A DNA stretch of 64,000 bases from Thalassospira mesophila (GCF_002115755.1 NZ_JFKA01000003.1:398596-462595), one strand, 5' to 3'; positions 43,729 through 53,011 are shown, counted from the stretch's first letter. The notes: generated from the sequence alone by a model not told the origin. Translations and numbers: made by a program.

Positions 43729-45724
43729 GGCGGCGCGGCTGATTTTTGCCGCCCTTGCGCGGGGCATGACCCCGGACATGGTTGTTTTACCATCGGTCTG
43801 GGCGCGGGATAACCTGGTGGTTGCAGATGGGCCTATCGCGGGGGAAAAATGGTCGACGGAATTAACACCCTATGCGCCGGGGATACTGGATTGCCTTGCC
43901 GCCGATAACGGCATTACGCGGGTTTCGGTGAGAAAGTCGGCACAGGTTGGCATGACCGGATCGATGATTGCATGGCTGGCCACGATTATGGCCTGCACCC
44001 CGGCCAAGGCGATGCTGGTGTTTCCGACCATATTGTCGGTGCAGGATTTTAACCGTGAAAAGCTGGCCCCTGCGATTGACCAAACTGTGGCGCTTCGCGA
44101 CAAGGTGCGCGAAAGCGGCACGCGGTCATTACAGAAATCAACAGCCTTGTCGAAACGGTTTCCCGGTGGGTCGCTGGTTTTGACAGGGGCCAACAGCGCA
44201 TCGGATTTGCGGTCCAAAACCATCAAATTTATGTGCTGTGACGAGGTGGACGAATGGCCGCTTGACCTGGACAAGCAGGGCGACCCGATGGACATGGTGG
44301 ATGCGCGCCAGATCGCGTTTCATGCCACAGGGGATTACAAGAAATTTGAAGGCAGTACGCCGACAATCAAGGGGATCAGCCGGATTGATAACGCCTTTGA
44401 GGAAGGCGACCAGCGGTATTTTGAATGCCCGTGTCCGGGGTGTGGCCATTACCAGCGCCTTGTTTTCGGCGGCAAGGATGTGAAACACGGTTTAAAGTTT
44501 AACCGGGAATATCCGTACAACGCCTATTACATTTGCATTGAAAACGGGTGCCCGATTGAACATCACCAGAAACGCGCCATGGTGCAGGCCGGGCGCTGGC
44601 GGGCAACAAAGCCGGAACCGGGGCGGCACCCCAGTTTTCACATTGATGCGATATCGTCGCTTTTGACCACATGGGACAACGTGGCGGAAGCATTTGTTAA
44701 GTCCAAGGATGACCCCAACAAACTGAAAACCTTTACCAACCTGTGGCTTGGCGAAGCATGGGAAGAAAAGGGCGATGCCCCGGATTGGCAACGGTTGTTT
44801 GTTCGTCGGGAAATGTACCCGGCGCGGGTGATACCGATCGGCGGGTTGGTGATAACGGTTGGCTGCGATGTGCAGACTGACGGTATTTATTACGAGGTTG
44901 TTGCCTGGGGGCGGGATCGCAAAAGCTGGTCGATTGATGCCGGGTTTTTGCGCGGCAACACCGCCGATCCTGATGACAAGGTGTGGTCTGATCTGGATGT
45001 TATTTATGATCGGCGATACCCGGATGCCTATGGAAATTACTGGCAGGCCGACGCCTTTGCCGTTGATTCGGGCTATAATTCAAATCAGGTCTATTTGTGG
45101 ACCAGATCGCGGCCCAAGGCACGGGCGATCAAGGGCAATGGCGAGCGGGGCAAGGCGGCGATTTCGTCAGCCCCGACCAAGGTGGAAATCAATTTTAAAG
45201 GCAAACGTAGCAAGCGCGGGGCCGAGTTATGGCATGTGGGAACGTGGGATTTAAAGGCCACGTTTTATGCCAATCTGAACAAGGACGGGCTGCGTGACGG
45301 GTCTGGCGCCGATGCCGACCCGCCCGGTTATTGCTATTTCACTGAACTGCATGACGAGCAGTATTTTCGCCAGATCACGGCTGAATACCTGAAAAAAGGC
45401 AGCAAGAACGGACGTGCGACCCTGACATGGGAAGCGAGCGGGCCGAACCATTTGCTTGATTGTCGCATTTATAACATGGCGATGGCGGCACATTTGGGCA
45501 TGGACCGGTTAACCGCCGAGGAATGGCTGGTACTGGAAAAAGACAGAACCACGCCGCCCAGAGTGCCGCAGGGTGATTTGCTGGATAGGGCCACGCCAAC
45601 GGCGGCGGCGGAAAATGTGGTGTCAAAACCCGTGGCGAGGGAACCGGCGGCGGCCCCGCAAGCGGGGAATGACAACCCGGCCAGTGGATGGTTTGGCAAA
45701 AGACCGAAAGGATGGATGGGGTAA
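43697..45724 (+). CDS. Terminase large subunit (GpA family)
   Basis: The protein has 675 residues. The ATPase half opens with LPSVWARDNLVVADGPIAG, a variant P-loop near RKSAQVGMTGSM and a Walker B at KFMCCDEVDEW. The nuclease half has VGCDVQTDGIYYEVVAWG and later an aspartate near ADAFAVDSGYNS. These are hallmarks of the lambda GpA-type packaging motor. It cuts and pumps DNA into the prohead. The ATG is internal to the small subunit gene, and the stop overlaps the gpW start (TAATG). Confidence 0.93.
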   Translation: MTQTARTETSEAARLIFAALARGMTPDMVVLPSVWARDNLVVADGPIAGEKWSTELTPYAPGILDCLAADNGITRVSVRKSAQVGMTGSMIAWLATIMACTPAKAMLVFPTILSVQDFNREKLAPAIDQTVALRDKVRESGTRSLQKSTALSKRFPGGSLVLTGANSASDLRSKTIKFMCCDEVDEWPLDLDKQGDPMDMVDARQIAFHATGDYKKFEGSTPTIKGISRIDNAFEEGDQRYFECPCPGCGHYQRLVFGGKDVKHGLKFNREYPYNAYYICIENGCPIEHHQKRAMVQAGRWRATKPEPGRHPSFHIDAISSLLTTWDNVAEAFVKSKDDPNKLKTFTNLWLGEAWEEKGDAPDWQRLFVRREMYPARVIPIGGLVITVGCDVQTDGIYYEVVAWGRDRKSWSIDAGFLRGNTADPDDKVWSDLDVIYDRRYPDAYGNYWQADAFAVDSGYNSNQVYLWTRSRPKARAIKGNGERGKAAISSAPTKVEINFKGKRSKRGAELWHVGTWDLKATFYANLNKDGLRDGSGADADPPGYCYFTELHDEQYFRQITAEYLKKGSKNGRATLTWEASGPNHLLDCRIYNMAMAAHLGMDRLTAEEWLVLEKDRTTPPRVPQGDLLDRATPTAAAENVVSKPVAREPAAAPQAGNDNPASGWFGKRPKGWMG

Positions 45725-45915
45725 TGGCATTTACGCAGGCCGATATTGACCGGCTAAAAATTGCGATGGCATCGGGCACCCTGAAAGTGGAGGTCGATGG
45801 AAAAAGCGTGACATACCGCAGCATTGCCGAAATGCGCGAGGTGTTGCGCATGATGGAAGGTGACGTTAAGGGCCCGTCTGCGCGAGTGTCGCAGGCCGCA
45901 TTTCGGAGGCCGTGA
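45724..45915 (+). CDS. Head-tail connector gpW family
   Basis: A 63-residue protein, MAFTQADIDRLKIAMASGTL..., then VTYRSIAEMREVLRMME, matching the short gpW family that plugs the portal and joins the tail. It lies between large terminase and portal, exactly as in lambda. It overlaps the terminase stop by one base. Confidence 0.85.
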   Translation: MAFTQADIDRLKIAMASGTLKVEVDGKSVTYRSIAEMREVLRMMEGDVKGPSARVSQAAFRRP

Positions 45916-45916
45916 C

Positions 45917-47437
45917 ATGGGGATTAATCCATTAGACAAAGTGATCGGGTTTTTTGACCCGGTTGCCGGGGTGCGTCGGGCGCAGGCGCGACAGGCCCTT
46001 GGCGTTGTTCGGTCCTATGAAGCGGCACGGCGGCGGCTAACAGATGATGGCTGGGTGTCGGGATCGGGTGGGCCTAATTCGGAAGTTGGTGGCGGCCTTG
46101 TTGTTATGCGCAACCGGGCGCGGCAAATGGTGCGTGATAACCCCTATGCCAAACGCATGGTCGATATTATGGCGGCCAACGAAATTGGCGCAGGCATTGT
46201 TAGCCAGGCGAATACCGGCGACGAAAAACGCGACGATGCCCAGCAAGACGCATGGAAAAAATGGGCAGAAACCACGCAATGCGATGCCGACGGGCGCACC
46301 AACATTTATGGTTTGCAGCGCCTGATTGACATTGCAAAGCATGAAAGTGGCGAGGTTCTGGTAAGGCTGCGGTCGCGATCACGGGCCGATGCCGCCCGGC
46401 TGGGACTGACGGTGCCGTTGCAGTTGCAGGTGATTGAAGCGGATTATCTGGACCATACCAAAAACGGCCCGTTGTCCGATGGTGATTACATTGTTCAGGG
46501 CATTGAATTTAACAAGCGCGGTGAACGGATCGCCTATTGGATTTTTAAGGAACATCCGGGCGAAAATTACCAGCATGTGGTTGGCAATAACCTGACATCG
46601 ATGCGGATTGATGCCGGGCAGATCATTCATTTGTACAACATGCAACGACCGGGGCAGTTGCGGGGCGTTACCACGCTGCATTCGGTGATGACGGCCCTGC
46701 GCGATTTGCAGGATTATCATGGTGCTTTGTTGATGAAAGCAAAGGTTGAAGCCTGTTTTTCCGCGTTTGTGCGGGGGGCAAGCGGCAATCCTTTAACCGG
46801 GCAGACAAACCAGAAAGGCACGCACCGGCAAGAAACACTTGAACCGGGATCGATCTTTTATATTGAAGATTCCGAAAGTGTGGAGTTTGCCAACCCGAGC
46901 AAATCGGAAGCGCATATTTTGTTGTCGCAAACCTATTTGCGGGCTATCGCCGTTGGCTGTGGTGTGACCTATGACCAGCTTACCGGGGATTTGACCGGGG
47001 CGAATTATTCGAGCCTGCGGGCGGGCAAGATTGATTTTCGCCGGCTGGTGGAGCAATGGCAATGGTTGTGCTTTATTCCGCAATTTTGTGAACCGGTGTG
47101 GCGGGAATTTGTAAAGGCTGGTGAATTGGCCGGGCTTTGGAAAGCGGGCCCGATTGCCGCCGAACATACGCCACCGGGTCATGAAATGATTGACCCGACC
47201 AAGGACACGACCGCGCTGTTACAAATGGTTCGGGGTGGTTTTAAAAGCTGGCCGCAGGCGGTGCGTGAACAGGGTTATAACCCGAAAACGATGGCCCGTG
47301 ACATTGCCGGTGCCAACAAGTTGTTTGATGATAACGAACTGGTTTTGGACATTGACCCGCGCAAAGTGAGCCGGGCCGGTTTGACACAGGCACGACCCGA
47401 CGGAACGGTTTTGCCGCCGACCAATATAGAGGACTGA
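45917..47437 (+). CDS. Portal protein (lambda family)
   Basis: The protein has 506 residues. YEAARRRLTDDGW near the start, RARQMVRDNPYAKRMVDIMAANEIG, IHLYNMQRPGQLRGVTTLHSVM and YSSLRAGKIDFRRLVEQWQ are standard blocks of lambda gpB-type portals (cited in separate short blocks). The portal forms the dodecameric ring through which DNA enters. The ATG at 45917 follows the gpW stop by one base; the upstream open frame is rejected. Confidence 0.94.
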   Translation: MGINPLDKVIGFFDPVAGVRRAQARQALGVVRSYEAARRRLTDDGWVSGSGGPNSEVGGGLVVMRNRARQMVRDNPYAKRMVDIMAANEIGAGIVSQANTGDEKRDDAQQDAWKKWAETTQCDADGRTNIYGLQRLIDIAKHESGEVLVRLRSRSRADAARLGLTVPLQLQVIEADYLDHTKNGPLSDGDYIVQGIEFNKRGERIAYWIFKEHPGENYQHVVGNNLTSMRIDAGQIIHLYNMQRPGQLRGVTTLHSVMTALRDLQDYHGALLMKAKVEACFSAFVRGASGNPLTGQTNQKGTHRQETLEPGSIFYIEDSESVEFANPSKSEAHILLSQTYLRAIAVGCGVTYDQLTGDLTGANYSSLRAGKIDFRRLVEQWQWLCFIPQFCEPVWREFVKAGELAGLWKAGPIAAEHTPPGHEMIDPTKDTTALLQMVRGGFKSWPQAVREQGYNPKTMARDIAGANKLFDDNELVLDIDPRKVSRAGLTQARPDGTVLPPTNIED

Positions 47438-47441
47438 TTTC

Positions 47442-49421
47442 ATGCCAGATCAAAAGCGCAAGACGCAGTTGCCGATGCAACTGCGTGAAGCAACGGTTGT
47501 GCCTGTTCTAAATGAAAAGGGTGAGCAGGACGAAAGTATTGTTGAGCTGATTTTCACAACAGGGGCCGCTGTTCGGCGGTACGATTTCTGGGAAGATCAG
47601 GTTTACGAGGAAGTCCTTTCGCTTGAACCCGGTCATGTGCGGCTGGATCGTTTGAATAACGGGGCGGTCCCGCTTTTGCGCGATCATCGCAATAGTGTTG
47701 ATAGCCTGGCGGGCGCGATCCTGTCTGGCGAAATTCGCGATGGCAAAGGTGTTGCGAGGGCAAAGCTAGACCGGGGCGATGAAATTGCCGAGCGGGTTTA
47801 CCGGCAGGTAGCGGCCCGTATCCTGACCAATACGTCAATTGGTTATCACGTTTACAAATACGAAATCACCCGCGAGGAAGGCAAATTACCGGTCTATCGT
47901 GCGGTTGACTGGGAATTAATGGAGATTTCATTGGTGGCGGTCCCGGCAGATGCCGGGGCCGGTTTTCGTAACGGGGGTAATGATGCCCCCGTTGAAGTGG
48001 TGGAACTGGCGCGCTGCGCCGATCTTGTTGATGGTACAAAGGATACAGATATGACCTTGAACGCGAGTGAGCGGCAGCAGCCGAACAATGGAAATCAACC
48101 CGTCCCACAGGGGCAGGCCGAAACGATTGATGTGGCTGCGGAACGCAGCGCAGCAATTGCCGGCGAACGCCAGCGCATTGTTGATATTCAGGGCATTGCC
48201 ACCCGGCACCGCCTTGATGCTGAATTTGTGACCCGTCATATTGATGCTGGCAGCACGATTGATGTGGTACGCGGTGCCGCACTGGATGCGCTGGCCGATG
48301 CCGGGGGTGATGGCGGTGTTGAGGTCCGCAATCATATTGCCCTTGGTGCATCGAATGAAGATCCTGCGCAGGTGCGGTCGGCGCTGGTGGTTGCAATGGC
48401 GCATTCCATGTCGCCAAATGCCGTCAAGCTGGAAGGTATGGCGGAAAAATACCGGGGCTACGGCCCAATGGCGATTGCGGAAGAAAGCCTTGCGTCGCGT
48501 GGTAATCCGGTTAATTCGCGGAACCGCGAAATTATTTCGCGGGCCGCGCTGCATTCAACCAGTGATTTTCCCTATTTGATGGCTGATTCCGTCAATATGG
48601 TTTTGCGCAATGAATACCAAATTGCCAACCCGTCCTATCGCCGGTTTGCCGCACGGAAAAACTTTGCTGATTTCCGCCCGCACAGCTTTTTGAGCGCGGG
48701 CGATTTTCCGGCGCTTGAAAAGGTGAAAGAAAACGGTGAGGTGAAATCCGGTACTTTCTCCGAAAGTAAGGAAACCATGCGTCTTGATACCTGGGCGCGG
48801 AAGATTGGATTTGGTCGCAATTTGCTGATCAACGACAATCTGGGGGCGATTGCCGGGATGCCTGGTAAAGTTGGTCGTCGGATCGCGGCGCAGGAAAATC
48901 AGATTGTTTTTGCAGTCCTGAATGCCAATTCCGGTGCCGGTATCGAGATGGCCGACGGTAAAGCGATTTTCCATGCTGATCATAAAAACAAGGCTGCCAC
49001 TGGCACGGTGATTGATGTGGCTAATCTTGGTAAGGCACGCGCAGCGATGCGCAAGCAGGAAACGCCGGACGGGCTTACACTTAACCTTATGGCTAAAATT
49101 CTGCTGGTTGGGCCGGACAAGGAAACGGAAGCCGAAAAGGTGATGTCGTCGATCCTTGCGGCAACCACCGGCGAGGTAAACCCGTTTACCGGCAAGCTGG
49201 AAGTTGTTGCCGATGCCGAAATTGATGGCAATCACTGGTATACGCTTTGCGATCCGAATGCCGAGGAAGTCATTGCCTATGGTTATTTGAACGGGGCGGA
49301 AGCGCCACAGGTCATGGTTAAGGAAGGGTTTGATTATCTTGGCTTTGAAATGCGCGTTGTGCATGACTTTGCCGCTGGCGCAACCGGCACCTATGGCGGG
49401 TATTACAACCCCGGTGCCTGA
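47442..49421 (+). CDS. Fused prohead protease and major capsid protein
   Basis: The protein has 659 residues. The first ~175 form an HK97-type (U35) prohead protease with His82 (LLRDHRN), Ser132 (TNTSIGYHV) and Glu161 (WELMEISLVAVPAD). A Gln/Asn/Pro linker and helical scaffold-like delta region (about 200-300) follow. The C-terminal ~350 residues are the major capsid protein (AIAEESLASRG, LMADSVNMVLRNEY, ENQIVFAVLNANSG, ATGTYGGYYNPGA). In most phages the protease is separate. A self-processing polyprotein is expected here. Hairpins after the gene probably limit read-through. Confidence 0.92.
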   Translation: MPDQKRKTQLPMQLREATVVPVLNEKGEQDESIVELIFTTGAAVRRYDFWEDQVYEEVLSLEPGHVRLDRLNNGAVPLLRDHRNSVDSLAGAILSGEIRDGKGVARAKLDRGDEIAERVYRQVAARILTNTSIGYHVYKYEITREEGKLPVYRAVDWELMEISLVAVPADAGAGFRNGGNDAPVEVVELARCADLVDGTKDTDMTLNASERQQPNNGNQPVPQGQAETIDVAAERSAAIAGERQRIVDIQGIATRHRLDAEFVTRHIDAGSTIDVVRGAALDALADAGGDGGVEVRNHIALGASNEDPAQVRSALVVAMAHSMSPNAVKLEGMAEKYRGYGPMAIAEESLASRGNPVNSRNREIISRAALHSTSDFPYLMADSVNMVLRNEYQIANPSYRRFAARKNFADFRPHSFLSAGDFPALEKVKENGEVKSGTFSESKETMRLDTWARKIGFGRNLLINDNLGAIAGMPGKVGRRIAAQENQIVFAVLNANSGAGIEMADGKAIFHADHKNKAATGTVIDVANLGKARAAMRKQETPDGLTLNLMAKILLVGPDKETEAEKVMSSILAATTGEVNPFTGKLEVVADAEIDGNHWYTLCDPNAEEVIAYGYLNGAEAPQVMVKEGFDYLGFEMRVVHDFAAGATGTYGGYYNPGA

Positions 49422-49440
49422 TCTGGTTTGACGGGATAAA

Positions 49441-49475
49441 GCGAAAACGGGGTGGCGATGGCTGCCCCGTTTCGC
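49441..49475 (+). terminator. Hairpin after the capsid gene
   Basis: GCGAAAACGGGG (49441-49452) pairs with CCCCGTTTCGC (49465-49475) with one bulged A. It lies 20 bases after the capsid stop; the T-run is poor. It could attenuate transcription into downstream genes or stabilise the capsid mRNA. Confidence 0.5.
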
Positions 49476-49506
49476 GTTTGGTGAATTGCAAAACAGGAAT
49501 GATGCA

Positions 49507-49875
49507 ATGAAAAACTATATTCAGGCAGGTAGTAGCCTGCTGTTTGTGAATGCGACGGGTGCCACGATTGCTTCGGGTTCGCCTGTTGTGGTGGGTAGCC
49601 AGATCGGCGTTGCTGCGGTTGATATTGCCGATGGTGAAAGCGGCACGGTGCAGATGTGTGATGTATTCAGCCTGCCAAAATCGGCCGGGTCGGCGATTGT
49701 CCAGGGCGATGCTGTTATTTTTGATGTGGCGGCGTCGGCGTTTGTGCCGTCGTCGGAAGCGCCTGCCGAGGGCGACATTGTTGGTGCCTGCACCGCGTGG
49801 GAAGCTGCCGAAAGTGCCGCAACCAGCGTGGTGGTTAAGATTAATACCGGTGTGGGGACAGTGACCCCGGCCTGA
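49507..49875 (+). CDS. Capsid decoration protein (DUF2190 family)
   Basis: The protein has 122 residues and is beta-rich and Ala/Val/Gly-rich, beginning MKNYIQAGSSLLFVNATGA with GSPVVVGSQIGVAAVDIADGESG following. This is the DUF2190 pattern seen next to phage capsid genes, where it cements the capsid lattice. The ATG at 49507 is used. A terminator lies between it and the next gene. Confidence 0.8.
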   Translation: MKNYIQAGSSLLFVNATGATIASGSPVVVGSQIGVAAVDIADGESGTVQMCDVFSLPKSAGSAIVQGDAVIFDVAASAFVPSSEAPAEGDIVGACTAWEAAESAATSVVVKINTGVGTVTPA

Positions 49876-49902
49876 TAAAATAAACGGTTGGTGACGCGAT
49901 GG

Positions 49903-49930
49903 CGGGCGGGGATTACCCCGCCCGTTTTAT
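49903..49930 (+). terminator. Strong intra-operon terminator after the decoration gene
   Basis: CGGGCGGGG (49903-49911) pairs perfectly with CCCCGCCCG (49916-49924) over an ATTA loop, followed by TTTTATT. The frame of the next gene can be opened at 49899 only by translating this hairpin, so that start is rejected. Confidence 0.75.
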
Positions 49931-49943
49931 TGGGGGGCTGGTG

Positions 49944-50252
49944 ATGCTTGATGGTGTGTTTGACGCGGTTTTTAATGACCCGTTTGTTTCAACGTCGGCA
50001 GAATACCTGCCAAAGGAAGGCGAGGCCGTGCCGGGTGTGCGGGTGATTGTTTCGTCGCCTGATATAGATGCGTCGGTGATGGGGTTTAATGCTGTGTCGG
50101 TCAGCATGATTATAGAAGTGCGCGCCGGTGATGTGGTGCAGCCCCGGCGTGGTGACCGTTTTTTAATTGACGGGGTGACATATACCATTAACGAAAAGCC
50201 GCAAGCCAGTAGCACGCGTAAGGTTTGGCGGTTCGGGCTGGTGGAAACATGA
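49944..50252 (+). CDS. Head-tail joining protein
   Basis: The protein has 102 residues and is beta-rich (MLDGVFDAVFNDPFVST, RRGDRFLIDGVTYTINEKP). Size, RGDRFLIDGVTYTI-type core and position after the decoration protein fit the gpFII/head-tail joining group. GGGGGG before the ATG at 49944 supports this start. The stop overlaps the next gene as ATGA. Confidence 0.65.
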   Translation: MLDGVFDAVFNDPFVSTSAEYLPKEGEAVPGVRVIVSSPDIDASVMGFNAVSVSMIIEVRAGDVVQPRRGDRFLIDGVTYTINEKPQASSTRKVWRFGLVET

Positions 50253-50914
50253 GGATCGGTGTTGACGTTTCGCGGGATTTGCGGCGTGTTCTGAAAGTCA
50301 CATCCGACGGTTTGGAAAAAGCCGTTACACAGGGGATTCGTGAAACTGCGCCCGAGGTTAAACAGTTTTTGCGGGCGCAGGTGCGCAATGCCGGAATGGG
50401 CAGCCGCCTTGCCAATAGCTGGCGCGATCAGGCTTACCCGAAACGCGGAAACAGCTTTGATGCGGCGGCCCTTGTCTGGACCAAGGCACCCAAAATTGTG
50501 AACGCCTTTGACAAGGGCGTTTTGATTCGTAGCGGTAGCGGTTTTTATCTGGCAATTCCCACTGAAAACGCACCGAAAAAGGGGCTGGGCGGCAAGCGAA
50601 TTAGCCCGTCAAATTTCCCGGAATACCGGTATGGGCGGTTGCGGCTGGTGTATCGCCGCAACGGACCGTCCTTGCTGGTGGTTGATGGGGTTGGTTTTAC
50701 TAAAACCGGGCGGGTATCACGGCAGCGGAAAAACGGCGGGCGCTTAAAAAGTGGCGCCTATGGACGCGGGGTTGTCACTGTGCCGATGTTTGTGTTGGTT
50801 CGGCAGGTCAAACTTAAAAAGCGGTTTGACGTGAAAGACGCCGAAAGGTACGGGGCACGGGTTGCTGTTCATAACATCGTCCGAAATTTGAGGGTGCGCA
50901 ATGGCCGAAAGTAA
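50249..50914 (+). CDS. Minor virion / tail-completion protein
   Basis: The protein has 221 residues, is basic and is coupled by ATGA to the head-tail joiner. VSRDLRRVLKVTSDGLEKAV, GSRLANSWRDQAYPKRG and FYLAIPTENAP followed by SPSNFPEYRYGRLRLVYR resemble the DUF6441-type proteins found at this place in alphaproteobacterial siphophages. A role in completing the neck or tail is inferred from position. Confidence 0.6.
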   Translation: MRIGVDVSRDLRRVLKVTSDGLEKAVTQGIRETAPEVKQFLRAQVRNAGMGSRLANSWRDQAYPKRGNSFDAAALVWTKAPKIVNAFDKGVLIRSGSGFYLAIPTENAPKKGLGGKRISPSNFPEYRYGRLRLVYRRNGPSLLVVDGVGFTKTGRVSRQRKNGGRLKSGAYGRGVVTVPMFVLVRQVKLKKRFDVKDAERYGARVAVHNIVRNLRVRNGRK

Positions 50915-51332
50915 ACGCGAAGCGGCCTTGAAGGCCCTGTTTTCCAAGATATCGGAAATTGACGGATCGATGGTAAAGCGCAACGAACCGGAGGCCGATG
51001 ACATTCCGGCGGGTGGTTTGGTGAGCCTGGCCGATGGCAGCTTGAAAGCCGAACCTATTTTGTCGCCGTTGCGTTACGAGATCGCGCACACAGCCGAAAT
51101 TATGGTTCTGGTACAGGGTGACGACGCCGTGGCGCGGGATGCCCAATTTGATGCCATTCTGGTTGCGTTGGCATCGGTGATTGATGCCGACCCGACCTTG
51201 GGCGGGGTGGTTGATTTTGCCGCCTGTAACGAACCGGAAATTGTGGACGAACCGATAGAGGGAGCCGCCACCATCAAGGCGGCAACTGTGCCGGTGACTA
51301 TGGATTATATCGCGCCAACGGCGTTGGGCTGA
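50901..51332 (+). CDS. Probable tail terminator protein
   Basis: The protein has 143 residues. SKREAALKALFSKISEI, then AHTAEIMVLVQGDDAVARDAQFDAILVALASVIDAD, matches the alpha-beta fold and size of gpU-like tail-terminator proteins. It lies directly before the tail tube gene. It overlaps the previous gene by 14 bases. Confidence 0.6.
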   Translation: MAESKREAALKALFSKISEIDGSMVKRNEPEADDIPAGGLVSLADGSLKAEPILSPLRYEIAHTAEIMVLVQGDDAVARDAQFDAILVALASVIDADPTLGGVVDFAACNEPEIVDEPIEGAATIKAATVPVTMDYIAPTALG

Positions 51333-51356
51333 TTTCATTTAACAGGAGTATTTGCA

Positions 51357-52334
51357 ATGGCAAAGCAGCGTGCCCTTGGCGCGGACGCTACCCTTTTGTG
51401 TGCGTTTGAAACGGTGTATGGCACTGCCCCGGATGGGTCGGGTGGCGGTGTTTATTCGAAATTGTCGTTTAAATCGACTGCTGTGGGGGCAGAGCAGCCC
51501 CTTGGAACCGATGCGCTTTTGGGACAGGGGCGCAATGCACAGGACCCGTTTTACGAGCCGGTAACGGTAAATGGCGACATTGTGGTTCCGGTTGATTTGC
51601 GGGCGTTTGGTTTCTGGCTTAAGGGGCTGTTTGGTGCCCCTGTTACCACCGATAACGAAGATGGCACCTATAGCCATGTTTTCACATCGGGCGGGGTGTT
51701 GCCCAGCCTGTCGGTTGAAACAGGTTTTCCTGCGTTGACGGTGCCGGTGTTTAACATGGTATCGGGTTTAAAGCTGGGCGGGTTTCAGATCGATATGTCG
51801 CGATCTGGCCCGGTCAATGCGACCCTGAACAATAATATTGCGCAGGGCGAAACGGCAGCGGCAACCAGTGAAGATGCCGCCCCGGCGGAATATGAATTGC
51901 AACGGTTTTCGCAAGGGTCGGGTTCTATCAAACTTGACGGGTCGCAACTGGCGTCGGTGACGGCGGGAAGTATCAGTTTTTCCAATAATCTGGAAGCCGT
52001 GGAAACCATCCGGTCCGATAACAAGATTGACGGGGCGGATGAAGGCGAGGCCACAGCAACGGGATCAGTGACATTGCGTTATGCGTCGGATGCAACGGTA
52101 CGCGATGCCGTGGCGGCACAAACGCCGGTGGCGATGGAATTTGGATGGTCCATTCCGGGAAGTGAAGGCTATGCCCTGACATTCAGTTTGCCGCGTGTGT
52201 TTTTACCCAAACCGAAACAGTCGATTGACGGGCCGGGTGGTATTTCGGCGGAATATAACTGGCAGGCCGCCAATGACCCGGATGATGATTATATGCTGCG
52301 GGCAACGCTGGTGAATGACGTGGAAAGCTACTGA
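51357..52334 (+). CDS. Major tail tube protein
   Basis: The protein has 325 residues and is beta-rich. KQRALGADATLLCAFETVYGTAP opens it; DGTYSHVFTSGGVLPSLSVETGF and a repeated SGSIKLDGSQLASVTAGSISFSNN segment are usual for siphophage tail tube proteins of the Phage_TTP group. It forms stacked hexamers that make the tail shaft. It is followed by two minus-strand lipoprotein genes that split the tail operon. Confidence 0.85.
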   Translation: MAKQRALGADATLLCAFETVYGTAPDGSGGGVYSKLSFKSTAVGAEQPLGTDALLGQGRNAQDPFYEPVTVNGDIVVPVDLRAFGFWLKGLFGAPVTTDNEDGTYSHVFTSGGVLPSLSVETGFPALTVPVFNMVSGLKLGGFQIDMSRSGPVNATLNNNIAQGETAAATSEDAAPAEYELQRFSQGSGSIKLDGSQLASVTAGSISFSNNLEAVETIRSDNKIDGADEGEATATGSVTLRYASDATVRDAVAAQTPVAMEFGWSIPGSEGYALTFSLPRVFLPKPKQSIDGPGGISAEYNWQAANDPDDDYMLRATLVNDVESY

Positions 52335-52348
52335 TTTTGTGGCCGCTG

Positions 52349-52669
52349 TTATGTGCAGCGGCCATAAATGATTTCCCGGTATGCGTCACCGATAAAACTT
52401 TTTTGAACAAGAATGTTTTTCTTTTCGGTGATTTCATAGCCATTGGGGCATAGCGCATTGTCGTCCAGATACATTTGGAGCCAGTTCAAACGGTCGGCCT
52501 CGTTGTAAACACCGTCGCTGCTGCTTTTCATGACTTCATAGCGAAATGTACCGTCGGAATTTGGTTCAAAGCTGGACATTTGTGGGCGATCAATTGCGGT
52601 GCATGCTGTCATAGAAAGCAATGGGATTAATGCCAACAGGCATATTTTTCCGAAAGACATCATTTGCAT
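52349..52669 (-). CDS. Lipoprotein 2 of a tandem pair (probable moron)
   Basis: The protein has 106 residues. A signal peptide ends in SMTAC (Cys23), predicting a lipoprotein. The mature part contains FEPNSDGTFRYEVMKSSS, WLQMYLDDNALCPNGYEI and GDAYREIIYGRC. This matches the neighbour at 52660 block for block, including two Cys that probably form a disulphide. It is on the minus strand inside the rightward tail operon and overlaps its partner by ten bases. Confidence 0.75.
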   Translation of the reverse strand: MQMMSFGKICLLALIPLLSMTACTAIDRPQMSSFEPNSDGTFRYEVMKSSSDGVYNEADRLNWLQMYLDDNALCPNGYEITEKKNILVQKSFIGDAYREIIYGRCT

Positions 52670-52950
52670 TGCCCGTAAAAAATCAGACTGGTTGCATCAC
52701 CAAACATTGTTTCGGCGCGCACGACTTCTTTTTTATCGGTGATTTCATAGCCTGCCGGGCAATAGCTGTTTTCCTTAAGCGATGTTTCCAGCCAGCCGAT
52801 TAGATCCTGTTCGGTGTAGGGGTATAGTTTGTCGGCTTGAAAGCGAAATTTACCATCGGGCAGTGGTTCAAAATCGCTTGCCCGTGCCCGGTCGTAGGTT
52901 GTGCATCCAGCCAGTGATGCGGCAATAGCCAAGGCAATGAAAACGCGCAT
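52660..52950 (-). CDS. Lipoprotein 1 of a tandem pair (probable moron)
   Basis: The protein has 96 residues. The signal peptide FIALAIAASLAGC gives a lipobox LAGC (Cys16). Mature blocks FEPLPDGKFRFQAD, DLIGWLETSLKENSYCPAGYEITDKK and GDATSLIFYGQC are paralogous to the downstream gene. The ATG at 52950 is chosen. Phage-coded lipoproteins of this size often block the receptor or stop superinfection, but no such activity can be read from the sequence. Confidence 0.75.
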   Translation of the reverse strand: MRVFIALAIAASLAGCTTYDRARASDFEPLPDGKFRFQADKLYPYTEQDLIGWLETSLKENSYCPAGYEITDKKEVVRAETMFGDATSLIFYGQCK

Positions 52951-53011
52951 GTGTAACCCCCTGTGCAATCAAGGGCTGAACGATAGCGCGAATTTTGAAT
53001 GAAAGTCAAAA

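Noticed and set aside
49899..49943. Longer start for the head-tail joining gene
   Set aside because: The extra codons translate a perfect terminator hairpin, and a good ribosome site lies before the ATG at 49944.
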